Shown in pieces: positions 57,033 through 64,000 of a stretch of 64,000 nt of DNA. The stretch spans positions 35,283,094-35,347,093 of the forward strand of contig CM068383.1 in the NCBI GenBank assembly GCA_034770075.1, given 5' to 3'. Below the pieces are notes generated by a model that saw only the letters and a program-made list of their open reading frames with translations, had not been told where the DNA came from and searched no databases. A program made the translations under genes and the position numbers. The stretch is from Aralia elata (Eukaryota > Streptophyta > Magnoliopsida > Apiales > Araliaceae). Positions within the stretch are counted from its first letter, which is position 1; every line of letters starts with the position of its first letter.

Positions 57033-57600
57033 ATGACCGCCCACGATGCCATAGCCTCAAGGGATGTGGTGTCAGGTATTATCCCGATCAATGATATAAA
57101 TGCTTACGTATTATTTGATTCGGGTGCTACCTATTCGTTTGTATCTGAGAATTTTGCTAGTCGATTGAATTTACCCAAAGAACGACTAGATAATCCCTTG
57201 AGCGTAAAAATTGCTAACGAGGAGGTAATTCTCGTAGAATTCATATACCGTGATTGTGATGCTAAAATTAGGGGTCATAACCTAAAGGTAGATCTGATCC
57301 CGATTAAATTAGGAGAGTTTGATGTAATACTGGAAATAGATTGGTTATATCACCATATAGTAATAATTGACTGTCAGAAGAAAAGTGTGAACCTTCGAAC
57401 CTCGAACCGGTCAAGGGTAGTATTTAATGGTAGCACATCGCTTAGACGATCGTGCTGTCTTACGATGATGCAGGCCAAGAAGTTACTGAGAAAAGGGTGT
57501 GTAGGCTATTTAGCCTATATTGTAGACACAAGGAAGGAGGGAGTAGAAATGACAGACATACCCATAGTGAAGGATTTTCCAGACGTGTTTCCAAGCGATT
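57033..57600 (+). pseudogene. aspartic protease of element A
   Basis: IPINDINAYVLFDSGATYSF with DSGA at 57117-57128; then IPIKLGEFDVILEIDWLYHH, where the usual G of LGMDW is E. No stop within this domain. It continues in frame into RT. Confidence 0.85.
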
Positions 57601-58890
57601 TACCCGGTCCACCGCCAGACAGGGAAATTGAGTTTGTAATAGACTTAGCGTCAGGGACGGCACCGATTTAGAAAGCCCAGTATCGTATGGAGCCAATGGA
57701 AATGAAGGAATTGTTGATCCAACTTCAAGAATTGCTGGACAATGGGTATATTCAACCAAGTGTGTCCCCATGGGGAGCACCGGTCTTGTTTTTCAAAAAG
57801 AAGGACGGAACGATGAGGCTTTGTATCGACTACTAGGAGTTGAACAAGGCAACAATCAAGAACAAAGATCCGTTGCCAAGAATCGATGATCTTTTCGATC
57901 AACTTCAAGGAGCGAGGCATTTCTCGAAGATAGATTTGAGAACTGGATACCACCAACTAAAGGTGAGAAAGGAGGATGTGCCAAAGACTGCGTTTCGAAC
58001 GAGGTATGGGCACTATGAATTATTGGTGATGTCTTTCGGTCTGACGAACTCGCCAACAACATTTATGGATTTGATGAATCGACATCTCAAGCCATACTTA
58101 GACAAGTTCGTGGTAGTTTTCATCGACGACATCCTAATTTATTCAAGGACCGAAGAGGAGCACGCCGACCATCTGAAGGCGATACTAGAAACGCTGAGGA
58201 AAGAGAAGTTATATGCAAAATTTTCTAAATGCAAATTTTGGATTAAAAGGGTACAATTTCTAGGGCATGTGATAGACAAAGATGGGATCTCAGTGGATCC
58301 TACGAAAGTGGAAGCAGTGAGTAACTGGGATCAACCGAGGACGCCAACAGAGGTGCAGAGTTTCTTAGGGTTAGCCGGGTACTATCGACGATTTATCCAA
58401 GACTTTTCTAAGATAGCGACCCCGCTAACCAATCTAACGAGGAAGACTGTGAAGTTTGTGTGGACGGAGAAGTGTGAGGAAAGCTTTACGGAGTTGAAGA
58501 AGAGATTGAGCGAGGCACCTGTGTTATCCCTACCGGATGATACAGGAGGTTTTGTAGTGTACAGTGATGCGTCACACCGAGGTTTTGGTTGTGTTCTAAT
58601 GCAGCATGGCAAGGTCATTGTATATGCATCACATCAATTGAAGGACTATGAAAAGCGATACCCTACCCACGACTTGGAATTAGCCGCGGTAGTTTTTGCC
58701 CTGAAGATTTGGAGGCACTATCTTTATGGGGAGAAATGTGAGATATATACGGACCACAAAAGTCTGAAGTATATCTTCACACAGAAAGAGCTCAATATGC
58801 GACAAAGGAGGTGGTTGGAATTAATCAAAGATTACGACTGCGAAATTCTTTATCACCCGGGGAAGGCAAACGTAGTAGCAGATGCGTAGA
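57601..58890 (+). pseudogene. reverse transcriptase and RNase H of element A
   Basis: EFVIDLASGTAPI, then SPWGAPVLFFKKKDG, KIDLRTGYHQLKVRKEDVPK and the catalytic FIDDILIYS (DD at 58125-58130). RNase H: VVYSDASHRGFGCVLMQ, LELAAVVFALKIWRHYLYG, IYTDHKSLKYIF. Stops: TAG 57669, TAG 57834 (where E has Arg) and TAG 58887. A continuous open stretch of about 349 codons runs from 57840. Confidence 0.93.
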
Positions 58891-60453
58891 GTAGAAAAGG
58901 AAGGGAGAGCTTGTTGAGGCTGACAACACAGGAGGAGCTAGTGAATGAAATGACGCGACTAGAGATAGAAGTGAAAAGTCCAAAAGTGGCAGCGGAGCAT
59001 TTATTCGTAATGGAAGCTCGCCCGACATTACTAGACAAAGTAAAGGAGGCGCAGAGAAATGATGAAGAATGTGAGAAAATAAAGGAAAGAGTAGCAGAAA
59101 ACGATGGAGAAAAGTTCAGGTTGGATAAAGATGGTATCTTGCGATTTGAAGAATGTGTGTGGGTGCCAGCCGTAACCGAACTAAGAGAGGCAATCTTGCA
59201 TGAGGCACATAACTCACCATATTTTGTTCACCCAGGAAGCAAAAAAATGTACAGGGATCTTCGTCAACATTTTTGGCGGCCAAATTTGAAGTGAAAGGTG
59301 GCAGAATGCGTTAGTAAGTGTCTCACCTGTCAACGGGTCAAGGCAGAGCATCAGAGACCGAGTGGACTACTTCAACCATTGAAGATACTAGAATGGAAAT
59401 GGGAGCACATTACGATGGATTTCGTAATGGGACTTCCAAGCACACAGAAGGGCTATGATGCAATTTGGGTTATTGTGGACCGATTGACAAAGTCAGCCCA
59501 CTTTCTGCCAATAAGGATACGATTCAATTTAAATCAGTTAGCAAAGTTGTATATAAAGGAAGTTGTTTCAAGACATGGAGTGTCGGTGTCAATCATTTCT
59601 GATCGAGTTCCACGCTTCACGTCAAATGTTTGGAAGAACTTGCAGGAAATAATGGGAACACAGCTGAGGCTAAGTACTTCTTATCATCCTCAAACTGACG
59701 GACAGTGAGCGAACAATACAGACACTGGAAGACATGCTTAAAGCTTGTGTGATGGATTTCAAGGGAAACTGGGATGACCACTTACCCCTCGTAGAATTTG
59801 CTTATAATAACAGTTATCATGCAAGTATCGGTATGCTGTCGTACGAAACTCTCTACGGAAGAAAGTGCAGAACACCGTTATGTTGGGACGAAGTCGGAGA
59901 GAGACGACTGTTGGGACCAGAACTAGTTCAGCAAACGACAGATATTATTGGGACAATAAGAGCCGGATTGGTAGTGGCCCAAGATCGGCAGAAGAAATAT
60001 GCAGATTTGCACCGTCAAAGCTGAGAGTTTGGAAGTGGTAGTTTTGTGTTTTTGAAGGTATCTGCCTGGAAAGGGAAGATCCAATTCGTCAAGAAAGGGA
60101 AGTTGAGTCCGAGATTCGTAGGATCGTTTGAAGTCTTGAGAAGGGTAGGCGAAGTGGCGTACGAGGTAGCTTTACCTCCCGAGCTGGAGCATATTCACAA
60201 TGTGTTCCATGTCTCAGTGCTACGACCATACAAATTCGATTACAAGCACATTATATCTTATGAGCCCGTCCATATAGAGAAGGATCTCACGTACGAGGAA
60301 ATTCCTATTCAGATAGCTGATAGGAAGGAACAAGTATTAAGAAATAAAGTCATACCTTCTGTGAAGGTAGTTTGGCGAAACCACGATGTTGAGGAGGCTA
60401 CGTGGGAGTTAGAGGAAAAAATGAAGAAGAATTATCCCCATCTTTTTGCCTAG
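58891..60453 (+). pseudogene. integrase with chromodomain-like C-terminus, element A
   Basis: Zinc part LHEAHNSPYFVHPGSKKM...CVSKCLTCQ; catalytic core ITMDFVMGLPSTQKG, ISDRVPRFTS and YHPQTDGQ. TGA at 59292, a one-base insertion near 59706 just before the catalytic Glu region, and TGA at 60022. The C-terminal part PRFVGSFEVLRRVGEVAYEV, then HNVFHVSVLRPYK, ends in EEIPIQIADRKEQVLR...VVWRNHDVEEATWELEEKM, the chromodomain-like module that marks chromoviruses. Ends TAG at 60451. Confidence 0.92.
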
Positions 60454-60457
60454 TTGT

Positions 60458-60492
60458 AATTCTGAGACAGAATTCTTATAAGGAGGGGAGGA
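60458..60492 (+). promoter_or_regulatory. stem-loop and polypurine tract of element A
   Basis: AATTCTGAGACAGAATT (60458-60474, 7-bp arms, 3-nt loop) lies four bases after the pol stop; then AAGGAGGGGAGGA (60480-60492) directly before the LTR TGTAACGACC at 60493. Confidence 0.8.
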
Positions 60493-61098
60493 TGTAACGA
60501 CCGTGAATTTTGTATGGCTTTGTAATATACGCTTATGAATATTATTTAATGAATGGATTTTTATTACTATTATTTTATGTGATGTGATTAAATGTTATGT
60601 AATAACCTAGATTATGTCTTTGCAATATTATTAAGTGTTGTTATTTGGTAGGACTTATTAAAATGATTTCGGAGAAATATCGCTAAAATTCTATTCGCGG
60701 GTTACTATTCTTGGGCACTATTCACCCCAAAAATGTCTTTTTCATTTATTTCGACTTTTCTTATTTCGCCAATGTGTTAATGTGGAGGATTAATAATCAA
60801 AGTGTTGGATTTTATTTTAGCCAAATTGAGATCGAATTAGAAGCCCCAATTTTCTTAAGGGTGGCCCAAACCCATGATCCATGACCCGCGACCCGACCCA
60901 TGACCCAACCCATGACCCATGAGGGAAATGGGTTAACTCATTAGCTGCAATTTGAATGAAGAAGATGAACGGGAGGATAAGAGGAAGGAGAGGAAGGGAA
61001 GAAGGAGAATAAGAATTTATGGGAGAAGCCAATTCTTGTATTTGGGAAAGCAAAAAGGAGGAAGAACAATTAGGGAGAAGAGAGGGGGAATCCCCGAA
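60493..61098 (+). mobile_element. LTR A head, triplication copy 1
   Basis: TGTAACGACCGTGAATTTTG to CCCCGAA; matches 51065-51674 with several substitutions (e.g. GTATGG for GTACGG, TTCACCCC for TTCGCCCC). Cut at the CGAA joint before TATA box and donor, so it is not a functional LTR. Confidence 0.92.
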
Positions 61099-61707
61099 AC
61101 TCTCTACGGAAGAAAAGTGCAGAACACCGTTATGTTGGGACGAAGTCGGAGAGAGACGACTGTTGGGACCAGAACTAGTTCAGCAAACGACAGATATTAT
61201 TGGGACAATAAGAGCCGGATTGGTAGTGGCCCAAGATCGGCAGAGAAGAAATATGCAGATTTGCACCGTCAAAGCTGAGAGTTTGGAAGTGGTAGTTTTG
61301 TGTTTTTGAAGGTATCTGCCTGGAAAGGGAAGATCCAATTCGTCAAGAAAGGGAAGTTGAGTCCGAGATTCGTAGGATCGTTTGAAGTCTTGAGAAGGGT
61401 AGGCGAAGTGGCGTACGAGGTAGCTTTACCTCCCGAGCTGGAGCATATTCACAATGTGTTCCATGTCTCAGTGCTACGACCATACAAATTCGATTACAAG
61501 CACATTATATCTTATGAGCCCGTCCATATAGAGAAGGATCTCACGTACGAGGAAATTCCTATTCAGATAGCTGATAGGAAGGAACAAGTATTAAGAAATA
61601 AAGTCATACCTTCTGTGAAGGTAGTTTGGCGAAACCACGATGTTGAGGAGGCTACGTGGGAGTTAGAGGAAAAAATGAAGAAGAATTATCCCCATCTTTT
61701 TGCCTAG
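61099..61707 (+). pseudogene. duplicated pol tail, triplication copy 2
   Basis: Repeats integrase C-terminal and chromodomain coding from CTCTCTACGG. Extra bases near 61114 (GAAGAAAAGTG) and 61240 (GGCAGAGAAG) shift the first part out of frame. The last 135 codons (61300-61707) are intact and identical in protein to copy 1. Confidence 0.9.
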
Positions 61708-61746
61708 TTGTAATTCTGAGACAGAATTCTTATAAGGAGGGGAGGA

Positions 61747-62351
61747 TGTAACGACCGTGAATTTTGTATGGCTTTGTAATATACGCTTATGAATATTATT
61801 TAATGAATGGATTTTTATTACTATTATTTTATGTGATGTGATTAAATGTTATGTAATAACCTAGATTATGTCTTTGCAATATTATTAAGTGTTGTTATTT
61901 GGTAGGACTTATTAAAATGATTTCGGAGAAATATCGCTAAAATTCTATTCGCGGGTTACTATTCTTGGGCACTATTCACCCCAAAAATGTCTTTTCATTT
62001 ATTTCGACTTTTCTTATTTCGCCAATGTGTTAATGTGGAGGATTAATAATCAAAGTGTTGGATTTTATTTTAGCCAAATTGAGATCGAATTAGAAGCCCC
62101 AATTTTCTTAAGGGTGGCCCAAACCCATGATCCATGACCCGCGACCCGACCCATGACCCAACCCATGACCCATGAGGGAAATGGGTTAACTCATTAGCTG
62201 CAATTTGAATGAAGAAGATGAACGGGAGGATAAGAGGAAGGAGAGGAAGGGAAGAAGGAGAATAAGAATTTATGGGAGAAGCCAATTCTTGTATTTGGGA
62301 AAGCAAAAAGGAGGAAGAACAATTAGGGAGAAGAGAGGGGGAATCCCCGAA
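61747..62351 (+). mobile_element. LTR A head, triplication copy 2
   Basis: Same as copy 1 apart from one fewer T in the GTCTTTTCATT run. Ends at the second CGAA joint. Confidence 0.92.
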
Positions 62352-62960
62352 ACTCTCTACGGAAGAAAGTGCAGAACACCGTTATGTTGGGACGAAGTCG
62401 GAGAGAGACGACTGTTGGGACCAGAACTAGTTCAGCAAACGACAGATATTATTGGGACAATAAGAGCCGGATTGGTAGTGGCCCAAGATCGGCAGAAGAA
62501 ATATGCAGATTTGCACCGTCAAAGCTGAGAGTTTGGAAGTGGTAGTTTTGTGTTTTTGAAGGTATCTGCCTGGAAAGGGAAGATCCAATTCGTCAAGAAA
62601 GGGAAGTTGAGTCCGAGATTCGTAGGATCGTTTGAAGTCTTGAGAAGGGTAGGCGAAGTGGCGTACGAGGTAGCTTTACCTCCCGAGCTGGAGCATATTC
62701 ACAATGTGTTCCATGTCTCAGTGCTACGACCATACAAATTCGATTACAAGCACATTATATCTTATGAGCCCGTCCATATAGAGAAGGATCTCACGTACGA
62801 GGAAATTCCTATTCAGATAGCTGATAGGAAGGAACAAGTATTAAGAAATAAAGTCATACCTTCTGTGAAGGTAGTTTTGGCGAAACCACGATGTTGAGGA
62901 GGCTACGTGGGAGTTAGAGGAAAAAATGAAGAAGAATTATCCCCATCTTTTTGCCTAGTT
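62352..62960 (+). pseudogene. duplicated pol tail, triplication copy 3
   Basis: As copies 1 and 2. An extra T near 62875 (GTAGTTTTGGCG) frameshifts the chromodomain-like end after PSVKVV, so this copy, the one joined to the full 3' LTR, has a damaged C-terminus. Confidence 0.9.
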
Positions 62961-62997
62961 GTAATTCTGAGACAGAATTCTTATAAGGAGGGGAGGA

Positions 62998-64000
62998 TGT
63001 AACGACCGTAGTGAATTTTTGTATGGCTTTGTAATATACGCTTATGAATATTATTTAATGAATGGATTTTTATTACTATTATTTTATGTGATGTGATTAA
63101 ATGTTATGTAATAACCTAGATTATGTCTTTGCAATATTATTAAGTGTTGTTATTTGGTAGGACTTATTAAAATGATTTCGGAGAAATATCGCTAAAATTC
63201 TATTCGCGGGTTACTATTCTTGGGCACTATTCACCCCAAAAATGTCTTTTCATTTATTTCGACTTTTCTTATTTCGCCAATGTGTTAATGTGGAGGATTA
63301 ATAATCAAAGTGTTGGATTTTATTTTAGCCAAATTGAGATCGAATTAGAAGCCCCAATTTTCTTAAGGGTGGCCCAAACCCATGATCCATGACCCGCGAC
63401 CCGACCCATGACCCAACCCATGACCCATGAGGGAAATGGGTTAACTCATTAGCTGCAATTTGAATGAAGAAGATGAACGGGAGGATAAGAGGAAGGAGAG
63501 GAAGGGAAGAAGGAGAATAAGAATTTATGGGAGAAGCCAATTCTTGTATTTGGGAAAGCAAAAAGGAGGAAGAACAATTAGGGAGAAGAGAGGGGGAATC
63601 CCCGAACATGGGGAGAGCAAAAGCTCAATCACCCATTAATGGGGAGCTGCAAATTGAAGGCATGCTCAGTCCTCTCCACCTCTAAGAAGCTCAGCTCACT
63701 CATTCTATAAATACTCCTCCCTTGGCATTCATCAATTCCTTTGTTCATTACTTAGTAAGAAAGTTGGAAAATTGTGAGAGTTGTGAGTATTGAGGGTACG
63801 GATGATTTGAGGAAGAAGAAGAAGTGTGGTAGCAGCTGTAATCAATCTCTCTAGCATCATAGAAGGAGCTTCAAGAGGTTAGTGTTATGGAGCCTAGCTC
63901 ATTTCCATTGTTGTTTCAAGTTTTTAGTTTGTTATTGATTGCTTTATGGGAGTATATGTTGCTGAAATTGCTTAGTTGGTTCATGAACATGTATGAATGT
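62998..64000 (+). mobile_element. 3' LTR of element A, runs off the window
   Basis: Begins TGTAACGACCGTAGTGAATT (a short insertion compared with the other copies) and continues past the CGAA point with CATGGGGAGAGC, TATA box at 63706-63713 and donor AAGAG|GTTAGT at 63877/63878, matching 51065 to about 52060. The rest lies beyond 64000. Confidence 0.92.

Larger units (their letters stand above)
59844..63602 (+). repeat. tandem triplication (about 1.25 kb) across the pol/LTR junction of element A
   Basis: Three units: 59844-61094 (1,251 bp), 61095-62347 (1,253 bp) and 62348-63602 (1,255 bp). Each runs from integrase CGAAACTCTCTACGG through the pol end, polypurine tract and first ~600 bp of LTR to ...TCCCCGAA. 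After the third copy the LTR continues normally (CCCCGAACATGGGG). Both joints fall on CGAA, shared by pol (TACGAAACTC) and LTR (CCCCGAACATG). Most differences between copies are single-base or short indels. Confidence 0.95.

Noticed and set aside
60952..61278. Frame joining LTR sequence to pol sequence as a new fusion gene
   Set aside because: It is only the product of the duplication joint at 61095; it starts in LTR leader and is frameshifted in copy 2.
1..64000. tRNA, rRNA or other structural RNA genes
   Set aside because: None recognised. TGGTATCAGAGC matches are primer-binding sites, not tRNA genes.

Overview
This window is repeat-dense nuclear DNA of a flowering plant, most likely a eudicot. 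It is AT-rich and contains no gene that I recognise as a host gene. It is built from nested LTR retrotransposons (Ty3/gypsy chromoviruses of the Tekay/Del type, an Ogre/Tat-type element, a Ty1/copia element), one endogenous caulimovirid fragment and two tandem-repeat arrays. The species cannot be read from the sequence.

Layout. 1-2083: two abutting tandem arrays (35/140-bp, then about 101-bp units). 2084-8989: minus-strand Ogre/Tat-type element with a 3-copy tandem repeat, a broken gag, a tRNA-Arg-like primer site and a 2.05-kb LTR. 8990-10162: LTR fragment of family H. 10593-11185: fragment of family F, cut by a Ty1/copia LTR (11186-12994). The copia interior is interrupted by a solo LTR (C1, 14185-16914, TSD GTGTC) and its gag is cut at 17984 by element G. 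G's 5' LTR is split by a complete element C (20504-30556, TSD ATACT). G's interior (to about 32065) is followed by an LTR end, a truncated minus-strand caulimovirid copy (32494-37735), a small unassigned repeat and a minus-strand family-H LTR (38123-39690). 39691-64000: a second copia LTR, present in pieces, hosts element E (39790-50384; its LTR holds the solo LTR F, TSD CATGT) and element A (51065 to beyond the window end). A's pol/LTR junction is triplicated in tandem.

How the parts work. Each Tekay-type element has the order LTR, tRNA-Met primer site, an extra acidic coiled-coil ORF (called ORF0 here), gag with zinc knuckles, protease, RT-RNase H, integrase with C-terminal chromodomain-like region, stem-loop plus polypurine tract, LTR. 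All coding regions carry stops or deletions except a compact 260-codon gag-derived ORF in element C.

The most interesting signal is inside the LTRs. Five divergent Tekay-type subfamilies (C1, C2/C3, G, E, A) carry, at matching places, a consensus 5' splice donor, then a 1.8-2.4-kb segment with GC-rich hairpin arrays and degenerate GCAAGT repeats, then a CTCAC branch-point-like motif 21-29 nt before an AG acceptor and a purine-rich stretch. This predicts a long intron lying wholly within the LTR. It is an inference from sequence and needs RNA data. Other notable points are the conserved ORF0, an LTR lengthened by 63 bp through a second polypurine tract, covarying stem-loops before the polypurine tract, and the CGAA-microhomology triplication.
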